Source of the DNA: Chloroflexota bacterium
GTDB lineage: Bacteria > Chloroflexota > Limnocylindria > QHBO01
Assembly (NCBI GenBank): GCA_019348395.1
Contig: JAHWJN010000040.1
Location: 1-9,351 of the forward strand
Length of the DNA stretch: 9,351 nt
Reading direction: 5' to 3'
Below the pieces are notes generated by a model. The model made no database searches. It was not told the DNA's origin and was given only the letters and a program-made list of their open reading frames with translations. Shown here in pieces: positions 1-6,783 of this stretch. The stretch's first letter is position 1. Every line of letters starts with the position of its first letter. Position numbers and translations under genes: made by a program.

Positions 1-20
1 CACCGGCTGAGCCCCTTTCC

Positions 21-563
21 ATGGCCAGCGTCACCGTGGTGGGCCTGGGCCCTGCCGGCCCCGAGCTGCTGACCACGGCCACCACCGCCGCCGTCGCCGC
101 CACCCCCGTCCGGTTCCTGCGCACCCGCCGCCATCCGGCGGCTTCGGCCGTGCCGGCGGCCGAGTCGTTCGACGAGGAGTACGAGCGGGCGGCCTCGCTC
201 GACCACGTCTACCCCCGCATCGTCGAGCGGCTGGTGGCGGCGGCGGAGGAGCACGGCCGGGTGCTCTACGCCGTCCCCGGCTCGGCCCGGGTCGCCGAGC
301 ACAGCGTGGAGCTGCTGGTCTCCGATCCCCGGCTGGAGGTCGAGGTCGTGGAGCGCACGATCGACCGCACCGAGCTGTACAGCGCCGACGAGGTCTTCCT
401 GTGCGGCACCGGCGCGCAGATCTCGCCGGTGATCGAGGTCGATCGCCGGCAGATCGGGACCGGGCGGCCGGGGGGAATCACTCGCGAGCTCTCGCGCACC
501 TACTTCGACGCGGTACGCGGCACGCTGCCCGAGTACCGGGACTGGCTGACGCCGGTCTACTAG
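21..563 (+). CDS. Chimeric ORF: MazG/YabN methylase-like N-terminus joined to branched-chain aminotransferase C-terminus
   Basis: This 180-residue ORF joins two unrelated partial domains. Residues 1-110 look like the start of the tetrapyrrole-methylase-like domain of MazG/YabN proteins: VTVVGLGPAGPELLT near the N-terminus, RTRRHPA at about 35-41, SFDEEY, DHVYPRIVERL, and LYAVPGSARVAEHSVELL at about 82-99. From about residue 111 it reads as the C-terminus of a class IV (fold IV) branched-chain aminotransferase: ERTIDRTELY, ADEVFLCGTGAQISPV (PLP-phosphate-binding region) and the ending WLTPVY. The methylase half lacks the second half of its fold and any MazG pyrophosphatase domain. The aminotransferase half lacks the PLP lysine, so neither activity is expected. 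The join lies near nt 336-353, at a doubled GAGGTC hexamer. The start is the first ATG; I see no strong ribosome binding site. It may be a deletion fusion, a pseudogene or an assembly join. The domain recognition is by eye. Confidence 0.6.
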   Translation: MASVTVVGLGPAGPELLTTATTAAVAATPVRFLRTRRHPAASAVPAAESFDEEYERAASLDHVYPRIVERLVAAAEEHGRVLYAVPGSARVAEHSVELLVSDPRLEVEVVERTIDRTELYSADEVFLCGTGAQISPVIEVDRRQIGTGRPGGITRELSRTYFDAVRGTLPEYRDWLTPVY

Positions 564-623
564 CAGCGCCGCGCGGCGCGGCCGCGACGGTCGCCCCGGC
601 CGCGCGGCCGGACGAGGCGACGC

Positions 624-2135
624 ATGACCAGGCCGGAGTCACCGGATCGTTACCGCTGGCTGGGGCGTGTCCTCGAGATGGTGCCCGGCACCATCTCCTG
701 GGCCGTTCTCATCCTGCCGCTGTGGCTGAGCTTCAGCTATCCGTGGATCGTCGCGTACTTCGTCCTGAGCTTCGACTTCTACTGGCTGTGCCGGGCGCTC
801 TGGTTCGCCGGCGCTGTCATCGTGGCCTACCGGCGCATCCGTCGAGTCCTCGCCGTCGACTGGAGCGAGCGTGTGGCCGCCATGTCGCCGGCCGCAGCCG
901 CGGACGCACCGTCCGCCGGCGAGCTCATCCATCTGGCGCTCATCCCCACCTACACCGAGCCCCTCGAGAAGCTGCGCGACACGGTCCGAGCGCTCGCCGA
1001 TGCCGAGTGGCCGCGCGAGCGGAAAATCTGCGCGATCATCACCCGCGAGACCGACATCGACGGGATCGCGAACGTGGAGACGCTACGGGCCGAGCTCGGA
1101 GACGCGTTCGCCGAATTCATCCACATCCTCGATCCACTCGAGCCTGGGATCGTGGTCGGCAAGTCGAGCGCCATGGCGTGGGGCGGGCGCTACCTCTATC
1201 GGCAGCTCGTCCGCGAACGTGGCATGGACCCGAGGCGGATCATGATCACCGACCTCGACGCGGACTACCGGGTCCACCCGCAGTACTTCGCCTACCTGTC
1301 GTGGATGCACCTGAGCGATCCGAATCGTGAGACCCAGCTGTATCAGCCGATCCCGTACTTCCACAACAACATCTGGCAGGCACCCATGCTGCAGCGCCTC
1401 TTCGCCGCGGTCCTGACCCAGCTGCAGATGTGGCGCAGCGTGCTGCCCGAGAAGCTGCAGAGCTTCGGCTCGTACTCCACGACGCTCCACCTGGTGCACG
1501 ACGTCGGCTACTGGGCGACCGACGCGATCCCGGAGGACAGCCGCTTCTACTGGAAGAGCTACTTCCGGTACGGGGATCGATTCCGCGCCGTGCCGCTCTT
1601 CATCCCGATCTATGGTGACGCGGTGCGGGCCCGCGGGTACTGGCGCAGCATGGCGGAGCAGTACTTCCAGGCCCGCCGCTGGGCGTGGGGCGTGACCGAC
1701 ATCCCCTACGTGGTCGAGAACGCGGTGCGCGCCTCGCACATCCCCTTCTGGTCGCGCTTCTGGCGGATCGCCAACTTGTTCGGCGAGCACATCAACTGGG
1801 TGATCGCGCCGTTCGTCATCATGTTCGGCGCCACCGTTCCGCTGCTCATCAACCCGGCCTTCGCGGAGACGACGCTCGGGCAGAACCTGCCGCTCTTCGC
1901 GAGCGTGATGCTGACCATGGCCCTGGTGGGCCTGTTCGTCCTCGTCATCATCGAGCACCGGATCGTCCCGCCGCGGCCCAGCCACTGGGGGACGATGCAG
2001 CACGTGGTCTCGTACATCCAGTGGTTGGGCCTGCCATTCGTCGGCATCTTCTTCAGCACGCTGCCGGCGCTTGACGCGCAGACACGGCTCCTGACCGGGC
2101 GCTACCTCGAGTACCGCGTCACCGAGAAGGCCTGA
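624..2135 (+). CDS. Membrane glycosyltransferase, GT2 / cellulose-synthase-like
   Basis: This predicted 503-residue processive-type family 2 glycosyltransferase should act at the cytoplasmic face of the membrane, moving sugar from a nucleotide-sugar donor. Two membrane segments lie near residues 23-68. The GT-A domain follows, with LIPTYTEP at 106-113, the metal-binding DLDAD at 210-214, a DAIPED segment at 300-305 carrying the likely catalytic acidic residue, and QARRW at 349-353. This is the D, DxD, D, QxxRW pattern of cellulose- and hyaluronan-synthase-like enzymes. Three more membrane segments lie near 390-411, 425-447 and 464-484. I see no PilZ domain, so c-di-GMP control is not indicated. 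A GAGG at 614-617 sits 6 nt before the ATG, which supports the start. The next gene begins 2 nt after the stop, so the two are probably co-transcribed and coupled. Acceptor and product cannot be read from the sequence. Confidence 0.8.
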   Translation: MTRPESPDRYRWLGRVLEMVPGTISWAVLILPLWLSFSYPWIVAYFVLSFDFYWLCRALWFAGAVIVAYRRIRRVLAVDWSERVAAMSPAAAADAPSAGELIHLALIPTYTEPLEKLRDTVRALADAEWPRERKICAIITRETDIDGIANVETLRAELGDAFAEFIHILDPLEPGIVVGKSSAMAWGGRYLYRQLVRERGMDPRRIMITDLDADYRVHPQYFAYLSWMHLSDPNRETQLYQPIPYFHNNIWQAPMLQRLFAAVLTQLQMWRSVLPEKLQSFGSYSTTLHLVHDVGYWATDAIPEDSRFYWKSYFRYGDRFRAVPLFIPIYGDAVRARGYWRSMAEQYFQARRWAWGVTDIPYVVENAVRASHIPFWSRFWRIANLFGEHINWVIAPFVIMFGATVPLLINPAFAETTLGQNLPLFASVMLTMALVGLFVLVIIEHRIVPPRPSHWGTMQHVVSYIQWLGLPFVGIFFSTLPALDAQTRLLTGRYLEYRVTEKA

Positions 2136-2137
2136 CG

Positions 2138-3238
2138 ATGGCATCGCAGCGCAACCCCCCGACCGAGCGCATCCGCCTGGCGCGCTCGCTGCCGCGGGTG
2201 CTCGCCTGGCCGGCGCTCGTCGCCGGGACGGGCGTGCTGGCAGCGACCACCTGGCTGATGGGGTCGTTCGGCACCGGCGTCGGAGGGATGGTCTTCGCGG
2301 CGCTCGGCGGCGTGCTGGTGCTGATCGGCCTCGCCATGGCCGGCATCCTGCTCAGCGTTCGCCTCGAGGTCGAGGAGGCAGCAATCCGCCTGAGGTGGAT
2401 CGGGGGCGAGCGCGTCTACGTCCTGGCCCGCGGTCCCGTGACCCGGGTCCGGCTCCGAGGCACGGATGCCTCGAGCCTGCGCCCCCGCTTCGGCATGTTC
2501 GGCTGGGCCCTCGGTGGCGCGCGGCTGCGCGACGAGGAGGACATCCACGTGGTTCGGCTCGCCCGCACCCCGACCGCCATCCTGGTGCCGACCGAGCGGG
2601 GACGACTGGCGATCGCGGCGGCCGACGAGGACGCCCTGCTCGATGCCCTGTCGCGCGCCGCGAGGGCGCGGCAGCGGCTGGAGGAGCTCTTCGAGTCCGC
2701 GCCGGCGGGCGAGAGCACCGACCCGTCGCCCGCCACGCCGGCGGAGGCGGCTGACGTGCATCCGCAGGTGGACGCGGAGCCGCGCGTCCTCACCGGGATC
2801 GAGCGCGCCCTTCTCGAGCGACGACTGGCGGAGGAACGCTCCGCCGCGGAGGCGGCGCCGGAGGAGGTCGAGGGCGGGGTGCCGGCGCAGGGGCCGGGGA
2901 GGGTGGACGTCGCCGTACCCCCAACTGTGGGGACCGGCATGCGGGCGCGAATCCGGCAGCGTCCGGTCGCGCTGGGACGCCCGCGTCCGGCGGCCGCGTT
3001 CGTCCTGTTGCCGCTCGTGGCGGCCGGAGCGGCCTGGGCCATCGGTCTGCTCGCAGGCACCTACCCCGAGCCGGGCACGGACGCGGGACGGCTCACCGCC
3101 CTCGCCCTCGTGCTCGCGGGCCCCGCGTCCTCGATCGGGGCCGTGATGGCCCTGGCGTGGTGGCCGCGCATCGTCGGCGTGGTCGTCGGCGGGGGGCTGG
3201 CGGCATCGGTGTTCATCGGTCGCGCCCTGCTGGGATGA
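2138..3238 (+). CDS. Membrane protein with probable bacterial PH-like domain, function unknown
   Basis: This 366-residue protein is not one I recognise by name. Two membrane helices lie near residues 21-42 and 47-72. They are followed by a beta-rich region at about 73-178 that starts LEVEEAAIRLRWIGG and includes VTRVRLRG and TAILVPTERG. This pattern fits the bacterial PH-like domains that follow paired helices in YdbS/DUF304-type proteins. A long Ala/Glu/Pro-rich linker at about 185-275 contains LLERRLAEERSAAEAAPEE, which could be a short charged helix. Three more hydrophobic helices lie near 285-307, 318-343 and 345-366. The ATG begins 2 nt after the glycosyltransferase stop, with GAGAAGG at 2124-2130 as ribosome binding site, so it is translationally linked to that enzyme. 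It may be an accessory subunit or a scaffold for it; that is inference. The PH assignment is tentative. Confidence 0.65.
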   Translation: MASQRNPPTERIRLARSLPRVLAWPALVAGTGVLAATTWLMGSFGTGVGGMVFAALGGVLVLIGLAMAGILLSVRLEVEEAAIRLRWIGGERVYVLARGPVTRVRLRGTDASSLRPRFGMFGWALGGARLRDEEDIHVVRLARTPTAILVPTERGRLAIAAADEDALLDALSRAARARQRLEELFESAPAGESTDPSPATPAEAADVHPQVDAEPRVLTGIERALLERRLAEERSAAEAAPEEVEGGVPAQGPGRVDVAVPPTVGTGMRARIRQRPVALGRPRPAAAFVLLPLVAAGAAWAIGLLAGTYPEPGTDAGRLTALALVLAGPASSIGAVMALAWWPRIVGVVVGGGLAASVFIGRALLG

Positions 3239-3239
3239 A

Positions 3240-3268
3240 TTGACACCATGGCGGCGGGCTGCGACGAT
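3240..3268 (+). promoter_or_regulatory. Candidate promoter for the ileS T-box transcript
   Basis: A perfect TTGACA lies at 3240-3245, just after the stop of the preceding gene. It is followed, after a 17-nt spacer, by GACGAT at 3263-3268, which keeps the A at position 2 and the AT ending of a -10 box. The predicted transcript start near 3275 is about 20-25 nt before the first T-box helix, as expected for a leader. The -10 box is weak, so this is a reasonable but unproven call. Confidence 0.5.
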
Positions 3269-3388
3269 CGGCGGCCAATCGGAAGAGCGGCAGCGACGGA
3301 GCCATGACGGCCGTCAGCACCGAGCCATCAGCGAGCCTGAACGGTGAGAGCAGGCGGCATCGGCGACGGACGCCATCCCTCCCGAGCC

Positions 3389-3427
3389 GGACGCCCCAAG
3401 CGGCAGGCCGCCGTGCGTAAGGCGTCC
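3389..3427 (+). other. Internal hairpin of the T-box leader (Stem II-region candidate)
   Basis: GGACGCC at 3389-3395 pairs with GGCGTCC at 3421-3427, and a GCGG/CCGC helix can nest inside. It lies between the proposed Stem I and Stem III, where T-box leaders carry Stem II elements. The pairing is seen directly; the assignment to Stem II is inference. A smaller CGGAC/GTCCG hairpin follows at 3446-3466, but its last bases overlap the Stem III helix. Confidence 0.4.
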
Positions 3428-3518
3428 CGGAAGGTCCCTCGATAGCGGACGAGCATGAGTGGTCCGATGGCGCCCGGCTGGCGCATCGGTCAAGCGCGGG
3501 TGGTACCGCGGGAGTCTT

Positions 3519-3549
3519 CCCGTCCCGGACATGTGTCGGGGCGGGTTTT
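3519..3549 (+). terminator. T-box-controlled intrinsic terminator
   Basis: A 9-bp stem pairs 3519-3527 with 3537-3545 (one G-U pair), with a 9-nt loop and a TTTT run at 3546-3549. Its 5' arm uses the same bases (3519-3527) that form the 3' strands of antiterminator helices A1 and A2. The two folds therefore exclude each other, as in a transcription-attenuating T-box. The U run is short, so termination may be partial. Confidence 0.8.
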
Positions 3550-3560
3550 GTCATCTGGTG

Positions 3561-3566
3561 AAGGAG
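3561..3566 (+). promoter_or_regulatory. ileS: Ribosome binding site that sets the ileS start
   Basis: AAGGAG lies 12 nt before the GTG at 3579, just downstream of the terminator. The in-frame GTG at 3558 and all earlier in-frame starts have no such site, and the earlier ones fall inside the T-box and terminator. The site therefore favours 3579, although the spacing is at the long end of normal. Confidence 0.6.
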
Positions 3567-3578
3567 CGCAGCAGCACG

Positions 3579-6500
3579 GTGTTCACGCCGGTATCCAAGG
3601 AGCTGGACGTCCCCGCGCTCGAGCGGGAGGTCGCGGAACGCTGGCGCGAGCGCGGCACGATGGGCCGCTACCTGGCTCGCAACGAGGGATCGGATCGAAA
3701 GTTCAGCTTCATCGACGGTCCGATCACGGCGAACAACCCGATGGGCGTCCACCATGCCTGGGGCCGGACGTACAAGGACCTGTACCAGCGCTACCACACC
3801 ATGCTCGGCGAGCGGCAGCGCTACCAGAACGGGTTCGACTGCCAGGGGCTGTGGATCGAGGTGAACGTCGAGCGCGAGCTCGGCTTCAACAACAAGCGCC
3901 AGATCGAGGAGTTCGGGATCGACCGCTTCGTCGAGCTGTGCAAGGCGCGCGTCGACAAGTACGCCGCCATCCAGACCGAGCAGTCGAAGCGCCTGGGCTA
4001 CTGGATGGACTGGGACAACAGCTACTACACGAACTCCGACGAGAACAACTACACGATCTGGGCCTTCCTCGCGGAGTGCCACCGCCGGGGGCTGCTGTAC
4101 CGGGGCCACGACGTCATGCCGTGGTGCACGCGATGCGGCACCGGCATCAGCAACATGGAGGCCGCGGAGGGCTACGCCGAGGCGAAGCACCTGTCGGTCA
4201 CGGTCCGACTGCCGATCACGAGCGAGGGGCACGAGGGCGAGGATCTGCTGGTCTGGACCACCACGCCGTGGACGCTCTCGAGCAACGTCGCCGCGGCCGT
4301 CCATCCGGGGCTGATCTATCAGCTCGTCGAGGGGCGCGACGGACGGCACTGGTGGGTGTCGGCCGGCTCGAAGGGTCGGGTTGCCGGTGACGCCGCCGTG
4401 CTGCGCGAGGCGCCCGGCTCCGAGCTGGTCGACCTCGCCTACGCGGGCCCGTACGATGAGCTGCCCATCACCGACGGCGTGAGCCACGTCGTCATCCCCT
4501 GGAACGAGGTCTCCGACGCGGAGGGGACCGGCATCGTCCACATCGCCCCGGGCTGTGGCCAGGAAGACTTCGCGCTGGCAAAGGAGTTCGCGCTGCCGGT
4601 GCTCGACCCGATCGACCAGTTCGGCATCTTCGCCGACGGCTACGGCTGGCAGACGGGTCGCTATGCGGGCGCGGCGGAGGATCCCGCACGGGACCTGGCC
4701 CGCGACGTGATCGACGACCTGGACCGCAAGGGCCTCCTGGTCGCGAAGGAGACGTACTCGCACTCGTACCCGCACTGCTGGCGCTGCGGGACGCAGCTTG
4801 TCTTCCGCCTGGTCGACGAGTGGTTCATCGCGATGGATCCGCTGCGGGAGCCGATCAGCGAGGCGACGCGCAGTGCCCGCTGGCTCCCCGAGGGGATCGG
4901 GCTCATGGAGCGGGAGCTCGACTGGCTCCGGAATATGGGCGACTGGATGATCAGCAAGAAGCGGTACTACGGCCTCGCCCTGCCGATCTGGGAGTGCACC
5001 GACTGCGACGCCTGGGAGGTCATCGGCTCGAAGGACGAGCTACGGGAGCGCGCCGTGGCCGGCTGGAAGGAGTTCGAGGGACACTCTCCGCACCGGCCCT
5101 GGATCGACGCGGTCGAGATCGCATGCTCGAGCTGTGGGGGGCGCGCGGCGCGGACCCCCGACGTCGGCAACCCGTGGCTCGACGCGGGCATCGTCGGCCT
5201 GTCGACCCTGCGCTGGAACACGGACCGTGACTACTGGCGCGAGTGGTATCCGGCCGACTGGATCAGCGAGAGCTTCCCCGGCCAGTTCCGCAACTGGTTC
5301 TACGCCCTCCTGGCCGAGTCGACGGTGATGACCGGCACCGCGCCGATGCGAACCCTGTTCGCCTATGCCCTGCTCCTCGACGAGCACGGCGAGGAGATGC
5401 ACAAGAGCAAGGGGAACTCGATCCCGTTCGACGAGGCCGCCGAGGCCATCGGCGCCGACGTCATGCGCTGGATGTATGCGGCGGCCAACCCCGCGGTGAA
5501 CCTTCGCTTCGGCTACGGGCCCGGGCACGAGGTCGTGCGCCGCTTCTTCCTGCCGCTGTGGAACACCTACGGCTTCTTCGTCACCTATGCGCGGCTCGAT
5601 GGCTGGACGCCAGACCAGCGCGACGGTGTCGAGGAGGCCCGCACCCTGCTGGACCGGTGGATCCTCTCCCGGCTGGATCACCTGGTCGGCGAGGTGCGCT
5701 CCGCGTTCGACGAGTACGACGCCATGCGTGCGACGCGGGAGATCGAGACGTTCGTCGAGGACCTCTCCAACTGGTATGTGCGCCGCAACCGGCGACGCTT
5801 CTGGAAGGGAGAGCTCGACGCGGACAAGCGAGCCGCGCACGCCACCCTGCACGAGGTCCTGACCACGCTGGCGAGGCTGCTGGCGCCGATCGTGCCGCAT
5901 GTCGCCGACGCGATCTGGGACAACCTCGTGGTCGGCGTGGACCGGGCGGCGCCCGAGAGTGTGCACCTGGCCGACTTTCCCGAGCCCGTGCCGGGTCGTC
6001 ACGATCCGGAGGTCGAGCGATCGGTGGCCCTGGCACGCCGAACGGTGGCACTCGGTCGCGCGGCCCGAGCGGCCTCCGGCCTGCGAACCCGGCAACCGTT
6101 GCGCGCGGTGCGCGTCAAGCTGCCCGCGGCGGCCCGCGGCGCGCTCAGCAGCGACCCGACCGTCGCCGCGGAGCTGACCGCCCAGGTGATCGAGGAGCTG
6201 AACGTCCATGCCCTGGAGCCAATCGGCGACGAGGCGGCCATGGTCGAGCGCAGCCTGTATCCACTCCTGCCGGTAATCGGGCCGCGACACGGCAGGGCGG
6301 TCGGCGCCATCATGGCCGGCGCCCGCAGCGGCGACTGGCAGCACGCGGCCGACGGAACGGTGAGCGTGGGCGGCGTGACGCTGCAGCCCGACGAGTTCGA
6401 GCTCACCGCCCGCGCGCGGGCCGGGCACGAGGTCGCCGAGGAGGGGGATCTGCTCGTGGCCCTCGACACCGAACTGGACGATTCGCTGGCAGCGGAGGGC

Positions 6501-6773
6501 CTGGCGCGCGAGGTCGCCCACCGTCTGCAGGCGCTGCGCAAGGCGGCCGGCTACGAGATCAGCGACCGGATCCGCGTGGCGGTCGTCGGAGATGCCACGG
6601 CGGTCGAGGCCCTGGAGGCGCATCGCGACTGGTTGGCAGAGGAGGCCCTGGCCGTGGAGCTGCGGCTCGGCGGCGACGAATCGATGGATCGCGCCGATCG
6701 GTCCGAGACGATGGAGCTGGAAGGCCGGACCCTCCAGGTGTCGGTGGCGCGCGCCGCATCGTCCGTCGGCTAG
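3579..6773 (+). CDS. ileS: Isoleucyl-tRNA synthetase, type 2 (IleRS2-like)
   Basis: This enzyme charges tRNA-Ile with isoleucine using ATP, in the cytoplasm. From GTG 3579 it is 1064 residues, the usual size for the long type 2 IleRS. It begins MFTPVSKELDVPALE, as family members do. The HIGH motif is replaced by GVHH at 56-59. The KMSKS region reads EMHKSKGN at 606-613. The CP1 editing domain shows WTTTPWT at 226-232 and GTGIVHIAP, with the editing Asp at about 330. CxxC pairs at 183/186, 400/403, 473/476 and 516/519 are likely zinc sites. The anticodon-binding part has the type 2 signature WYVRRNRRRFW, followed by a long C-terminal region. Longer upstream starts would overlap the T-box and are rejected. 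Transcription is under the Ile T-box. lspA follows after 10 nt. The altered signature motif predicts mupirocin resistance by analogy. Confidence 0.96.
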   Translation: MFTPVSKELDVPALEREVAERWRERGTMGRYLARNEGSDRKFSFIDGPITANNPMGVHHAWGRTYKDLYQRYHTMLGERQRYQNGFDCQGLWIEVNVERELGFNNKRQIEEFGIDRFVELCKARVDKYAAIQTEQSKRLGYWMDWDNSYYTNSDENNYTIWAFLAECHRRGLLYRGHDVMPWCTRCGTGISNMEAAEGYAEAKHLSVTVRLPITSEGHEGEDLLVWTTTPWTLSSNVAAAVHPGLIYQLVEGRDGRHWWVSAGSKGRVAGDAAVLREAPGSELVDLAYAGPYDELPITDGVSHVVIPWNEVSDAEGTGIVHIAPGCGQEDFALAKEFALPVLDPIDQFGIFADGYGWQTGRYAGAAEDPARDLARDVIDDLDRKGLLVAKETYSHSYPHCWRCGTQLVFRLVDEWFIAMDPLREPISEATRSARWLPEGIGLMERELDWLRNMGDWMISKKRYYGLALPIWECTDCDAWEVIGSKDELRERAVAGWKEFEGHSPHRPWIDAVEIACSSCGGRAARTPDVGNPWLDAGIVGLSTLRWNTDRDYWREWYPADWISESFPGQFRNWFYALLAESTVMTGTAPMRTLFAYALLLDEHGEEMHKSKGNSIPFDEAAEAIGADVMRWMYAAANPAVNLRFGYGPGHEVVRRFFLPLWNTYGFFVTYARLDGWTPDQRDGVEEARTLLDRWILSRLDHLVGEVRSAFDEYDAMRATREIETFVEDLSNWYVRRNRRRFWKGELDADKRAAHATLHEVLTTLARLLAPIVPHVADAIWDNLVVGVDRAAPESVHLADFPEPVPGRHDPEVERSVALARRTVALGRAARAASGLRTRQPLRAVRVKLPAAARGALSSDPTVAAELTAQVIEELNVHALEPIGDEAAMVERSLYPLLPVIGPRHGRAVGAIMAGARSGDWQHAADGTVSVGGVTLQPDEFELTARARAGHEVAEEGDLLVALDTELDDSLAAEGLAREVAHRLQALRKAAGYEISDRIRVAVVGDATAVEALEAHRDWLAEEALAVELRLGGDESMDRADRSETMELEGRTLQVSVARAASSVG

Positions 6774-6783
6774 AGTGGGCTGC

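Larger units (their letters stand above)
3275..3549 (+). promoter_or_regulatory. Isoleucine T-box riboswitch (ileS leader)
   Basis: This leader RNA element binds uncharged tRNA-Ile and controls read-through into ileS. The T-box core GGGTGGTACCGCGG is at 3498-3511. The antiterminator can be drawn exactly: helix A1 3497-3500 with 3524-3527, a 7-nt TGGTACC bulge at 3501-3507, and helix A2 3508-3513 with 3518-3523. TGGT in the bulge can pair with the ACCA end of tRNA-Ile. Upstream, AGCGAG at 3330-3335 and GGTGAGA at 3343-3349 match the conserved AG bulge and distal loop of a full-length Stem I. The candidate specifier is ATC (Ile) at 3375-3377, in an internal loop closed by 3298-3301/3379-3382 and 3311-3315/3365-3369. 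A 10-bp hairpin with one bulged G at 3464-3489 fits Stem III. The T-box call is firm; the Stem I fold and specifier are a hand-made model. Confidence 0.92.

Noticed and set aside
569..607. A 9-bp GC-only inverted repeat (569-577 with 599-607) between the chimeric ORF and the glycosyltransferase gene, possibly a terminator.
   Set aside because: There is no T-run after it, and the stretch is low-complexity GC in which many alternative pairings exist.
1083..2144. A 353-codon minus-strand frame opposite the glycosyltransferase.
   Set aside because: It mirrors codon structure of the real gene and has no ribosome binding site or motif.
3305..3316. A perfect 12-nt palindrome, TGACGGCCGTCA, that could be an operator.
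   Set aside because: It lies within the proposed 5' strand of T-box Stem I, where one half pairs elsewhere, and there is no second copy nearby.
3213..4775. A long minus-strand open frame (520 codons) opposite the T-box and ileS.
   Set aside because: It is a GC-rich shadow of ileS; its translation shows no family motif and it crosses the riboswitch.
4125..5135. Four CxxC pairs in IleRS, considered as an unusual zinc insertion.
   Set aside because: Equivalent cysteine pairs are common in type 2 IleRS and related synthetases, so they are expected here.
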